A stretch of DNA of 7,842 bases from Porticoccaceae bacterium. Lineage in GTDB: Bacteria; Pseudomonadota; Gammaproteobacteria; Pseudomonadales; Porticoccaceae. The notes under the pieces are model-generated. The model searched no databases, was not told where the DNA came from, and saw only the letters and a program-made list of their open reading frames with translations. The stretch lies in the NCBI GenBank assembly GCA_028822945.1, contig JAPKCN010000083.1, forward strand, positions 1 to 7,842, written 5' to 3'. Both the position numbers and the translations under genes were made by a program. Shown here one piece after another: positions 1 through 6,726 of this stretch (position 1 is its first letter; the number at the start of each line of letters is the position of its first letter).

Positions 1-246
1 CGCTTGAGTGCCATGAACGCCATAAAAGCTATGACTTTGTGGCCGGCTTACCAGCATTTTGAAGAGCGTGACAAGGGTTCCCTCAAAGCGGGAAAACTGG
101 CGGATTTTGTCATCTTAGATCGTAATCCGCTGACCGTGGCGACCTCAGAAATAGAGACTATCCGAATTTTGGAAACCATCAAGGCTGGACGTACCGTGTA
201 CACCGCGAAGATAGTATTAACGTCTAAAGCAGAGGATAGCGGGTAG
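1..246 (+). CDS. Amidohydrolase family 3 (YtcJ-like), C-terminal end only
   Basis: This is the 3' end of a larger gene cut by the window edge; about 81 residues are visible, read in frame from base 1 to the TAG at 244-246. The visible part has the hallmark C-terminus of metal-dependent amidohydrolases of the YtcJ type: an 'AIKAMTLWPAY' helix, then 'KGSLKAGKLADFVILDRNPL', the strand that returns to the small composite beta-sandwich domain, then 'ETIKAGRTVY' near the end. Family members are usually 550-600 residues and hydrolyse C-N bonds of unidentified substrates; the metal ligands lie upstream of the window, so activity cannot be checked. An in-frame TTG at 4 and ATG at 13 are internal codons, not starts. 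No transmembrane segment is visible in this part. Family assignment is confident, substrate unknown. Confidence 0.85.
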   Translation, partial: RLSAMNAIKAMTLWPAYQHFEERDKGSLKAGKLADFVILDRNPLTVATSEIETIRILETIKAGRTVYTAKIVLTSKAEDSG

Positions 247-254
247 ACGGTTTA

Positions 255-282
255 GCGCCGCTCGGCGCAGTCTCGAGAGACT
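255..282 (+). other. Two adjacent short hairpins between genes
   Basis: Starting 8 bases after the amidohydrolase stop codon there are two abutting inverted repeats. The first pairs GCGCC (255-259) with GGCGC (264-268) around a 4-base loop. The second pairs AGTCT (269-273) with AGACT (278-282) around CGAG, and the arms extend by one more pair if a 2-base loop is allowed. No run of T follows, so this is not a classical intrinsic terminator. It could still slow polymerase, protect the upstream mRNA 3' end, or act as a weak terminator. Confidence 0.35.
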
Positions 283-332
283 CTCTAGCCTGCAGTGCTG
301 TCGCTAATTGATGAATGAACTAATTTATGTAA

Positions 333-346
333 AAGGATACACAGTG
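333..346 (+). promoter_or_regulatory. Shine-Dalgarno that favours a GTG start at 344
   Basis: AAGGA at 333-337 lies six bases before GTG at 344-346. The in-frame ATG at 311 and TTG at 308 have no purine-rich sequence upstream. Starting at 344 puts the first beta-strand of the Rossmann fold (TDYLVVGSG) at residue 7, usual for this fold, and removes a 12-residue extension with no recognisable role. Confidence 0.6.
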
Positions 347-1762
347 AAAGAGACATTAACCACAGACTACCTCGTAGTTGGCAGTGGGGTGGTCGGCATG
401 GCTTTCGTCGATACGCTGCTAACGGAGACCGACGCCAATATTATTGTTGTCGATCGCTATGTTAAACCTGGTGGTCACTGGAACATGGCATACCCGTTTG
501 TCACTCTGCATCAGCCGTCATCATTTTTTGGTGTGAGTTCCATGGAACTGAGCCGCGGCGATATCGATCAGATTGGTTTAAACAAGGGTATGGGTGATCT
601 CGCGACGGGTGCAGAGATCTGTGCTTATTTTGATGATGTTATGCGTTTGCGCTTTTTGGCGAGCGGCCGAGTCCGATATTTTCCGATGTGCGATTATCGC
701 GGCGATGGCCAGTTCACGGCTAAATTGACCGGTAAGATTTTTACTGTGGTCTACCAAAAACTGGTCGATGCGACTTTTATGACGATAGCTGTGCCGTCGA
801 CTCATACGCCAAACTTTAATGTTGCGCCCGAAGTGCAGTTTATGCCGTTAAATAACCTACCGAGGATCACTGAAAAACCTGCTGGTTACGTAATTATTGG
901 CGGTGGTAAGACTAGCATCGATGCCTGCCTTTGGTTACTTGAGGTCGGCGTCGACCCCGATGATATTACCTGGATTCGCGCCCGCGACGGCTGGTTGTTA
1001 GATCGCGCCAATGCGCAGCCATCAGAGGCATTTTTTAGTACCTCGGTGGGTTCAATTGCGGCGCAGTACGAGGCGATCGGCAGCGCCAGTAGCATCGACG
1101 ACATGTTTCAACGCCTCGAGGACTGCGGATACTTAGTGCGCTTGGATCCGGCGATACGGCCACGCATGTTTCATGCGGCGACCGTTAGTCGCGCCGAAGT
1201 TACCGAGTTACAGCGGATTAAAAATGTCGTGCGCGCCGGCCATGTGCGATCTATCCAAGCCAATCGCATTATCCTTCAGGAGGGTGAAATGGCTACGACT
1301 ACGGCGCATGTGCATGTCGATTGTTCGGCGAGTTTAGAGCGTTCGTTTGGTCATAAAGTGCCGTCGCCGATCTTTGCTGGAGAATCTATCATGCCGCAGA
1401 TGATCCGCGCCTATCAACCTGCGTTTAGTGCGTCTATGGCGGCTTATGTGGAAGCTAATTACACCGATGAAGTAGAAAAAAACCGGCTTTGTGGGTTGGT
1501 GCCAACTCCCAATCGCGACGTTGATTTCATTTCCATGACTTTGGCGATGATGATCAACCAGTACAACTGGTCGCAAGATAAACCGCTGCGTCGATGGTTT
1601 AGACAAAATCGCCTCGACGGTTTTGCCAAGCTGCTCGGTGATATGGACAGACACGATCAGGCGAAAACCGACATTATGCGCCGTATTCAAAAAAATCTAT
1701 TGCCGGCGGTAGCTAAACTCCAACAATTTTCTGCCGAACTAGCCGATGGAGCATCGAAATGA
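344..1762 (+). CDS. FAD/NAD(P)-binding oxidoreductase (flavoprotein of unknown substrate)
   Basis: From the preferred GTG start this is a 472-residue, probably cytoplasmic flavoprotein. An N-terminal Rossmann strand-turn-helix carries GSGVVG (residues 13-18, fits GxGxxG), with an acidic residue (D37 in VVDRY) at the end of the second strand to bind the FAD ribose, then PGGHW (42-46) and the LHQPSSFFGV stretch typical of this group. A second dinucleotide-binding turn, YVIIGGGKTSID (182-193), probably binds NAD(P)H. The arrangement resembles the flavin monooxygenase/disulfide-reductase superfamily, but I see no FMO-type fingerprint and no CxxC redox pair, so the reaction is unknown. Its stop overlaps the next gene's start (ATGA, 1759-1762), implying translational coupling with the DUF2855 protein. 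An alternative ATG at 311 would add 11 residues. Cofactor class is well supported; function is not. Confidence 0.85.
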   Translation: MKETLTTDYLVVGSGVVGMAFVDTLLTETDANIIVVDRYVKPGGHWNMAYPFVTLHQPSSFFGVSSMELSRGDIDQIGLNKGMGDLATGAEICAYFDDVMRLRFLASGRVRYFPMCDYRGDGQFTAKLTGKIFTVVYQKLVDATFMTIAVPSTHTPNFNVAPEVQFMPLNNLPRITEKPAGYVIIGGGKTSIDACLWLLEVGVDPDDITWIRARDGWLLDRANAQPSEAFFSTSVGSIAAQYEAIGSASSIDDMFQRLEDCGYLVRLDPAIRPRMFHAATVSRAEVTELQRIKNVVRAGHVRSIQANRIILQEGEMATTTAHVHVDCSASLERSFGHKVPSPIFAGESIMPQMIRAYQPAFSASMAAYVEANYTDEVEKNRLCGLVPTPNRDVDFISMTLAMMINQYNWSQDKPLRRWFRQNRLDGFAKLLGDMDRHDQAKTDIMRRIQKNLLPAVAKLQQFSAELADGASK

Positions 1763-2865
1763 GCGAGTTTCAAACGTATAAAGCCGATTTAACCCGCGGG
1801 CGTTTGGTTGATACCGACGAACCTACAGCGCTTACGCAATTGCAACAGGGCAATATTTTATTACGCGTCGAGCGCTTTGCTTTTACCGCCAACAACGTGA
1901 CCTATGGCGCGGCTGGCGATACTATTGGCTACTGGAAATTTTTCCCCGCCAGCGAGAATCCTAGTTGCGAGTGGGGGTGCTTGCCGGTGTGGGGTTTCGC
2001 TGAGGTCGTCGCCGCCAAGGTCGAGGGTATAGAGGTCGGCGAACGGGTTTATGGTTATCTGCCGCCGGCGGCTTTCGTGGTGCTATCGCCGGTTGCCGTA
2101 TCCGCGCAACGCTTTATCGATGGATCGCGCCATCGCGCTGAATTACCGCCAGTTTACAACTATTACCAGCGGCTATCAGGTGAGGTCGGTTACGATCGCG
2201 CGCTGGATAACACCCGAGCACTGTTGCACCCCCTGCATGTGACGTCGTTTTGTCTCTGTGATGAACTTGAGGATGCTAATTATTACGATGTGGAGCAGAT
2301 TATTGTCCTCAGCGCGTCGAGTAAGACCGCCATTGGTATGGCTCAGGGACTTGCCGAGCAGGCACAGAGTCCTTCGGTAGTCGGCGTCACGTCGCCGGAC
2401 AATCGTGATTTTGTCGCGGCACTAGGGTGTTACGACGAGGTTCACTGCTATGATGATTTGTCGCAAATCGACGGCCACAAGAGCAGTATTATGGTCGATA
2501 TGGCTGGTAACCGCGACGTCTTGGGCGCAGTTCATGCAGCCCTTGGCGATAATATGCGTAGATGCATCAGTGTTGGCATGACACATTGGCAGAGCCTTAC
2601 TGATCAAAATCCATTAGCGGCGCAGATTAACCGGCAGCGGAGCCATTTTTTCTTCGCGCCGGCGCACGTGCAAAAGCGCATAGGCGATTGGGGCGCAGAG
2701 GAGTTCGCCCTGCGCAGCGCGCAATTTGTTGCGACGCGGATGCGTCAAAGCGTCGCTTGGATGACTGTCGAAGAGATCTCTGGATTGCCCGCACTGCAGG
2801 ATATTTACAGTGATCTGGTGGTTGGCAACAGTAATCCGCGTAACGGGTTGGTGGTAGTACTCTAG
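1759..2865 (+). CDS. DUF2855 family protein, MDR-like
   Basis: This 368-residue protein matches the DUF2855 family in length and in conserved stretches: 'RVERFAFTANNVTYG' (36-50), 'GYWKFFPA' (57-64), 'PVWGFAEVVA' (76-85), 'GERVYGYLPPA' (94-104) and 'ELPPVYNYY' (128-136). The N-terminal half resembles the GroES-like domain of medium-chain dehydrogenases/reductases. The second half has a degenerate Rossmann entry, 'IVLSASSKTAIGMA' (182-194 region), in place of the usual glycine-rich loop. I recognise no catalytic zinc ligand set. No signal peptide or membrane segment is visible, so it should be cytosolic. ATG at 1759 overlaps the flavoprotein stop and is preceded by GGAG (1748-1751) at 7-base spacing, so it is co-translated with that gene. 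Family members have no established reaction that I know of; a redox step on the flavoprotein's substrate or product is inference from context. Confidence 0.88.
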   Translation: MSEFQTYKADLTRGRLVDTDEPTALTQLQQGNILLRVERFAFTANNVTYGAAGDTIGYWKFFPASENPSCEWGCLPVWGFAEVVAAKVEGIEVGERVYGYLPPAAFVVLSPVAVSAQRFIDGSRHRAELPPVYNYYQRLSGEVGYDRALDNTRALLHPLHVTSFCLCDELEDANYYDVEQIIVLSASSKTAIGMAQGLAEQAQSPSVVGVTSPDNRDFVAALGCYDEVHCYDDLSQIDGHKSSIMVDMAGNRDVLGAVHAALGDNMRRCISVGMTHWQSLTDQNPLAAQINRQRSHFFFAPAHVQKRIGDWGAEEFALRSAQFVATRMRQSVAWMTVEEISGLPALQDIYSDLVVGNSNPRNGLVVVL

Positions 2866-2869
2866 GCAT

Positions 2870-2909
2870 CCTGAGTGCTCTATGCGCGCAACAGCGCGGT
2901 GATCTCAGG
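2870..2909 (+). terminator. Weak candidate terminator/hairpin after DUF2855 gene
   Basis: CCTGAG (2870-2875) pairs with CTCAGG (2904-2909). Nested inside, CGCGC (2885-2889) pairs with GCGCG (2894-2898) around an AACA loop. Only three T follow (2910-2912), so intrinsic termination would be poor. The position just after the operon's last stop codon is the main support. Confidence 0.25.
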
Positions 2910-2926
2910 TTTCTGCGACCTTCGTA

Positions 2927-2932
2927 TATAAT
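2927..2932 (+). promoter_or_regulatory. Candidate -10 element for DUF6607 gene
   Basis: A perfect TATAAT lies 28 bases before the ATG at 2961, within an A/T-rich stretch between two genes. No good -35 hexamer is visible 16-18 bases upstream, so the promoter may be weak or activator-dependent. A modest AAGAG ribosome site (2950-2954) sits six bases before the start codon. Confidence 0.35.
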
Positions 2933-2960
2933 TTTAATATCGGCAAACTAAGAGTATTTA

Positions 2961-4094
2961 ATGAAACTGATAGTTCTTCTACTTGCGCTTGTCTCGATGC
3001 CCACAAAAATCTGGGCAGTGGACGATTATTCGGGGGCGGCGGCTATCTCGCCAAGCTATATTTTTGCTTGGCCCGATATGCCTGTAATCGACATGATGCC
3101 TCGTGGGGGGACAACTCAGGGCGCCGCCATTGCGCTAGATACCGCACAGCCGAAGAGTTGGCTGGATCTCCAGAACAATCCGAAACTGAGCGACTTTGAG
3201 CGCGACAGACTGGCCATCTTGTCAATGGTAGGTCAATTCCGAGCAAGCTTTGATTTTTTGGAGACGGTGGGTTTTGTCGACAATTACCAGCCCAGCCGCC
3301 CTTATCGATCTTGGGGAACCGAGTTCGTCAAAGTTATCGAGGACAGCGGAACGTTTATTAGCCTGCAGCATATTATGGTGCTGTATATCCTAGATGCCGA
3401 GGGTAGCGAATCCGCGCCTATTGTGATGAAGCATTGGCGACAAGATTGGCACTACCAAGACCGCGAGACATTTACGTTCACTGGCGATCGACGTTGGGTC
3501 AAGCGCACCCACGACGCGAAGAGGGTGGCTAACCGGTGGTCCCAGGCGGTTTATCAAGTAGATGATTCGCCACGCTATCAGGCACACGGCAAGTGGGATC
3601 ATCGGCTTGGTTATTCTTCCTGGCAGAGCGATGAGACTTGGCGGCCCCTGCCGCGCAGAGAATCAAGCGCGAGGGCCGATTACGACGTGTTGATGGGTAC
3701 CAACAGACACACGATTACACCGTCCGGTTGGGTTCAAGAGGAAGAAAATCTCAAGGTGGCGCTAGCGCCACAAAAAGGCGGTAACAGCAGTGACAGGCGC
3801 CAAACGGTTGTTGCTAAAGAGATCGGTATTGCACGCTATCAAAGAATTATCGACCATGATTGGACGCCAGGCGAGCAGTACTGGCTTGATTCGGGAGCCT
3901 ATTGGGCGGTGGTGCGGCAAAATTGGCGATCGTTAGTGGCGAAACATCAGGATCTCACAATTCGTTCGAAAATCGACGGCATGCCAATGTTTATGGATTT
4001 ATTTAACCAGCAGGCGAGCATGGGTGCGATTATCGATCGAGACGAACAACGCCTTATCGTCGATACAATTAACGCTTACCTTTCGCCACCGTGA
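2961..4094 (+). CDS. DUF6607 family exported protein
   Basis: This 377-residue protein starts with a classical short signal peptide: Lys2, a hydrophobic core (LIVLLLALVSM) and a likely signal peptidase I site after 'IWA' (residues 17-19). It is therefore predicted to be periplasmic or outside the cell. The mature part shows the features I associate with DUF6607: 'FDFLETVGF', 'PYRSWGTEFV', 'SLQHIMVLYI' and 'MKHWRQDW', followed by many aromatic and basic residues alternating in a pattern that suggests a beta-rich fold (for example 'RRWVKRTHDAKRVANRWSQ' and 'SGWVQEEENLKVA'). The C-terminal third ('WRSLVAKHQDLTIRS') looks helical. No catalytic motif is recognisable and the family has no known function. 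It lies 95 bases after the DUF2855 stop with its own -10 element, so it is probably a separate transcript. Family call is from memory of motifs and is moderately sure. Confidence 0.75.
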   Translation: MKLIVLLLALVSMPTKIWAVDDYSGAAAISPSYIFAWPDMPVIDMMPRGGTTQGAAIALDTAQPKSWLDLQNNPKLSDFERDRLAILSMVGQFRASFDFLETVGFVDNYQPSRPYRSWGTEFVKVIEDSGTFISLQHIMVLYILDAEGSESAPIVMKHWRQDWHYQDRETFTFTGDRRWVKRTHDAKRVANRWSQAVYQVDDSPRYQAHGKWDHRLGYSSWQSDETWRPLPRRESSARADYDVLMGTNRHTITPSGWVQEEENLKVALAPQKGGNSSDRRQTVVAKEIGIARYQRIIDHDWTPGEQYWLDSGAYWAVVRQNWRSLVAKHQDLTIRSKIDGMPMFMDLFNQQASMGAIIDRDEQRLIVDTINAYLSPP

Positions 4095-4210
4095 CGGTCA
4101 TTGTGGGCAGTCTGCAAGGTATGACAAGAGTGTTTGCCGTCATGTTTTATGAGCAGTCTGTTGGTACTCAAGACTCGATATCTATCAAAGTGATCTAGGC
4201 TAGTTGTCTT

Positions 4211-4675
4211 ATGAGTGTTTCAATTACATCTATGCGTAGTTTGATTGCCGAGTGCCGCGCGAAAAGTAATAACTGCAGAGGTCGATTCAACGCCGATACG
4301 ATAGCCGAGATATGTCTGCGGCTCGAATTATCATTTTTGATCGACTCCCTAGTCGAGCTCAAGCCTAACTCGGCTATGGGCAGCGCCGCGGTTCGCGCGC
4401 TCGAGCATCTGCGGTCTTTTGGCGCAGACTCGGGTGAATTTTATTTTGCCCAACGGCTCAGGCCAAGCATAGTCGACAGCGTTGTGCGAAGCGATGCCCG
4501 CCCGCGATGGATAAAGGCTCTAATAGAGCAGGGTAGCGATGAAGTTGACGCTTTTACTATGGTTGTCGATCGGTGGTTAGTCGAGCCATGGGAGAAGGCG
4601 ATCGATCGCCAAAGTGTCGAGTGCGAGTATCGCGTTTGGCTAAAAAAACGCAACAAGTTAGTTCGCGACCGCTAG
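4211..4675 (+). CDS. Hypothetical small soluble protein
   Basis: A 154-residue ORF that I do not recognise. It has no signal peptide and no membrane segment. The composition is rich in Arg, Leu, Ala and Glu, and the predicted character is mostly helical, with a charged C-terminus ('WLKKRNKLVRDR'). A tryptophan-containing stretch 'VDRWLVEPWEKAIDR' lies near residues 119-133. The start is uncertain: ATG at 4211 has only a weak AGG (4197-4199) upstream and a second in-frame ATG lies at 4232. It lies 116 bases after the DUF6607 stop and converges with the minus-strand membrane protein, leaving 53 bases between stop codons. It is the longest ORF in this stretch and has sensible amino acid composition, which is the main reason to call it a gene. 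Function unknown. Confidence 0.55.
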   Translation: MSVSITSMRSLIAECRAKSNNCRGRFNADTIAEICLRLELSFLIDSLVELKPNSAMGSAAVRALEHLRSFGADSGEFYFAQRLRPSIVDSVVRSDARPRWIKALIEQGSDEVDAFTMVVDRWLVEPWEKAIDRQSVECEYRVWLKKRNKLVRDR

Positions 4676-4728
4676 AGGTGGTCTGCCAGCATTTCTTACC
4701 ATACAAGAGCGTTCCGGATGCCATTAAT

Positions 4729-5100
4729 TTACGTCCCAAAGGTCGACAGCCAAATATTCAAGAGGCGATAGCTGGTCACCAGCACTGCGCCAGTGAAAAA
4801 TATAAAAACAATGCTTGCCAGTTGAAAAAGTAAACGCTGCAAGCGGATTTTCAGTCGCGCATAGCGACTCGTCGTATCATCGGGCGTGTCTGGTACCTGG
4901 CTAAACAGCGAGCTTAGTAAGATAGTCATCAGCGCCCACAAAAAGCCCACAATACATGGCACCAGACTATCGTCTTGCATGTCGCTGTCGCCACTCAAAA
5001 GGGCAATTACGAACCAACATACACAGAGTGCAGCGACCATATAGGCAAGCGGTTGCAACCTGGCACATCGTTTCGCCAGCGCGGCGAGAGTATCGATCAT
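4729..5100 (-). CDS. Small conserved-type inner-membrane protein, unknown function
   Basis: This 123-residue minus-strand protein has three clear hydrophobic segments: about residues 18-36 (LAYMVAALCVCWFVIALL), 45-66 (LVPCIVGFLWALMTILLSS) and 89-113 (LLFQLASIVFIFFTGAVLV). Between the second and third is a polar loop with a basic amphipathic run, 'RYARLKIRLQRL', which by the positive-inside rule should face the cytoplasm. The opening 'MIDTLAALAKRCARLQPLAY' looks like a short cytoplasmic helix. The general plan resembles uncharacterised small membrane proteins I have seen in gammaproteobacteria, but I cannot name a family. The ATG at 5098-5100 (complement) has a poor ribosome site. It is transcribed away from the M20D gene and towards the small unknown at 4211-4675. 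Membrane topology strongly supports this as real coding rather than the overlapping plus-strand ORFs. Confidence 0.72.
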   Translation of the reverse strand: MIDTLAALAKRCARLQPLAYMVAALCVCWFVIALLSGDSDMQDDSLVPCIVGFLWALMTILLSSLFSQVPDTPDDTTSRYARLKIRLQRLLFQLASIVFIFFTGAVLVTSYRLLNIWLSTFGT

Positions 5101-5271
5101 AATGAGATATTAGTTCGAGAATTGGCAGGTATTGTAGGCTTTATGGTTGTCACAAGTGTGGTGAACAGAAAAATTAGAGCTTTTACCCGTGCCGACGAAG
5201 TTGCAGTTTGCCGGAGAATTAGCCACTCCGGTCGCAATAGTCATTGCCGTAAATCAATCTGTGCTATTGTT

Positions 5272-5301
5272 TTGTTAATATTTAATCGATTCAATTATAT
5301 T
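5272..5301 (+). promoter_or_regulatory. Candidate sigma-70 promoter for the M20D gene
   Basis: TTGTTA (5272-5277) and TATATT (5296-5301) are separated by 18 bases in the most A/T-rich part of the 233-bp gap between divergent genes. Transcription would start near 5308, about 25 bases before the ATG. The spacing and both hexamers are close to consensus, but this is visual matching only. Confidence 0.45.
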
Positions 5302-5333
5302 CATACAAATTTTATTGTACGGAGATCGTAAAT

Positions 5334-6686
5334 ATGCCTCGACAGTTTAATATGCATGCACTATGCCGATTCACAGCCCTTACAGCACTCTGTTTCGCGA
5401 CCCACACAATCGCGGCCAGCGAAGAGTTGAGCCAATCTATACAAGCCCACTACGACGATCGTTTACAGGCGGTGTTTGAAGATTTCCACGCCCACCCCGA
5501 GTTGAGCCTAGCGGAGTTTCGCACGGCTAAAAAACTCGCAGGGGCACTGCGTAAACACGGTTTTACGGTTACCGAAAATGTTGGTGGTACGGGAATTGTG
5601 GCTATTCTTGAAAATGGTCAAGGCCCGTTAGTAATGATGCGCGCTGACATGGACGGCCTGCCAATAAAGGAAAAGTCGGGTCTTAATTATGCCTCTGAAG
5701 ATAGCCAATTGGATCCAGTGACTGGAAATACATTTCCGGTGATGCACGCCTGCGGCCACGATGTACACATAACCAGTCTGATTGGCACTGCTAAACAGAT
5801 GAGCGACAGACGGCAGGACTGGTCCGGCACCTTGATGCTCATCGGCCAGCCGGCAGAAGAGCGCGTACTAGGCGCGAGGGCGATGGTCGAGGACGATTTG
5901 TGGGAGCGCTTTGGTAAGCCAGATTACGCGATGGCTTTTCACGTCTCTTCTGCGTTGCCGTCGGGGGTCGTCAATGTTATCGAAGGTTCGCCGTTTGCTG
6001 GGGCCGACACCGTAGATATTTATGTGCACGGTATTGGTGCCCACGGTGCGTCGCCCCATGCCGGTAAGGATCCGATCGTGCTCGGTAGCCAAATTGTTAT
6101 TGCGCTACAGACCTTGGTGTCGAGAGAGTTGCCACCGAGGCAACCGGGAGTCGTGACAGTGGGAGCTTTTCACAGCGGCACTAAGCACAATATTATTTCC
6201 GATAGCGCGCACCTTCAGCTGACTGTGCGCAATACCAGTGCGCCGACTCGCGATCTTTTGTTGTCGGGGATTTCGCGCATTGCAGAAAATCTCGGTCGCG
6301 CGGCTGGGTTGCCGGAGGACAAACTGCCCGACGTAATCTACTCAGCTGAATCGACGCCGCCGACGATTAATAACGCCGTTATGGCGCGGCGTTTGAGGAC
6401 TCTTTGGCGGGCGACGATGGGCGAGGATCGCGTAATGGCACTCGGGGCTGAGGGCATGGGTGCTGAAGATTTCCCATTTTTTACCACCGACCCAGAGATT
6501 CCCAGCGTTTATTTCTCGGTCGGCGGCACCGATCGGGATTATTTGACTGCAGCGGCCGAGGGCAGTGGGCCCGCCGTACCTTCCCACCATAGTCCAATTT
6601 TCAGTATTCAACCTGAGCCGGCGATCACTGTGGGTATTCAGGCGACCGTACTGGCGCTACTCGACTTGATGGCGCAACCCGAGTAA
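5334..6686 (+). CDS. Exported M20D-family metallo-amidohydrolase/peptidase
   Basis: This 450-residue zinc-type hydrolase belongs to the hippuricase/aminoacylase-like M20D group, which cleaves N-acyl amino acids or related amides. Residues 1-28 form a signal peptide (hydrophobic 'FTALTALCFA', cleavage after 'TIA' or 'TIAA'), so it should act in the periplasm. Key sites are present: 'FHAHPELSLAE' (51-61), 'MRADMDGLPI' (102-111), the metal-binding 'HACGHDVH' with Cys140 and His142, 'PAEE' (173-176) giving the catalytic and metal-binding glutamates, His203, the lid-domain 'GAHGASPH' (235-242), 'MGAEDF' (375-380) and 'HHSP' (418-421). Length fits the family plus a signal peptide. All expected metal ligands are intact, so it should be active; the substrate is not readable. 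ATG at 5334 is preceded by GGAG (5321-5324) at 9-base spacing; an ATG at 5352 lacks a ribosome site. Confidence 0.92.
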   Translation: MPRQFNMHALCRFTALTALCFATHTIAASEELSQSIQAHYDDRLQAVFEDFHAHPELSLAEFRTAKKLAGALRKHGFTVTENVGGTGIVAILENGQGPLVMMRADMDGLPIKEKSGLNYASEDSQLDPVTGNTFPVMHACGHDVHITSLIGTAKQMSDRRQDWSGTLMLIGQPAEERVLGARAMVEDDLWERFGKPDYAMAFHVSSALPSGVVNVIEGSPFAGADTVDIYVHGIGAHGASPHAGKDPIVLGSQIVIALQTLVSRELPPRQPGVVTVGAFHSGTKHNIISDSAHLQLTVRNTSAPTRDLLLSGISRIAENLGRAAGLPEDKLPDVIYSAESTPPTINNAVMARRLRTLWRATMGEDRVMALGAEGMGAEDFPFFTTDPEIPSVYFSVGGTDRDYLTAAAEGSGPAVPSHHSPIFSIQPEPAITVGIQATVLALLDLMAQPE

Positions 6687-6726
6687 CCGAGGGCCGCATC
6701 GACCTCATTCGCAATCGGTCTTTAAA

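Noticed and set aside
4092..4160. Inverted TGACGG/CCGTCA (4092-4097, 4137-4142) and direct repeat GCAGTCTG (4107-4114, 4153-4160) after the DUF6607 gene
   Set aside because: Arms of six to eight bases with long spacing are expected by chance in a gap of this size.
4597..4610. Perfect 14-base palindrome GGCGATCGATCGCC
   Set aside because: It lies inside a coding frame (Lys-Ala-Ile-Asp-Arg) and the window is rich in GATC/CGATCG-like words; a single copy does not support a binding site.
4573..4833. Plus-strand ORF of 86 residues overlapping the end of the 4211-4675 gene and the membrane-protein gene
   Set aside because: It is out of frame with both, has unremarkable composition, and runs antisense to clear transmembrane coding.
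4975..5331. Plus-strand ORF of 118 residues spanning the divergent gap
   Set aside because: It overlaps the membrane protein on the opposite strand and the promoter region of the M20D gene, and shows no protein-like features.
6686..6726. Possible bidirectional terminator between the M20D gene and the pseudogene (ACCGA 6686-6690 with TCGGT 6715-6719)
   Set aside because: The stem is only five pairs with a 24-base loop; the A/T run after it (TTTAAATT) is suggestive but too weak to call.
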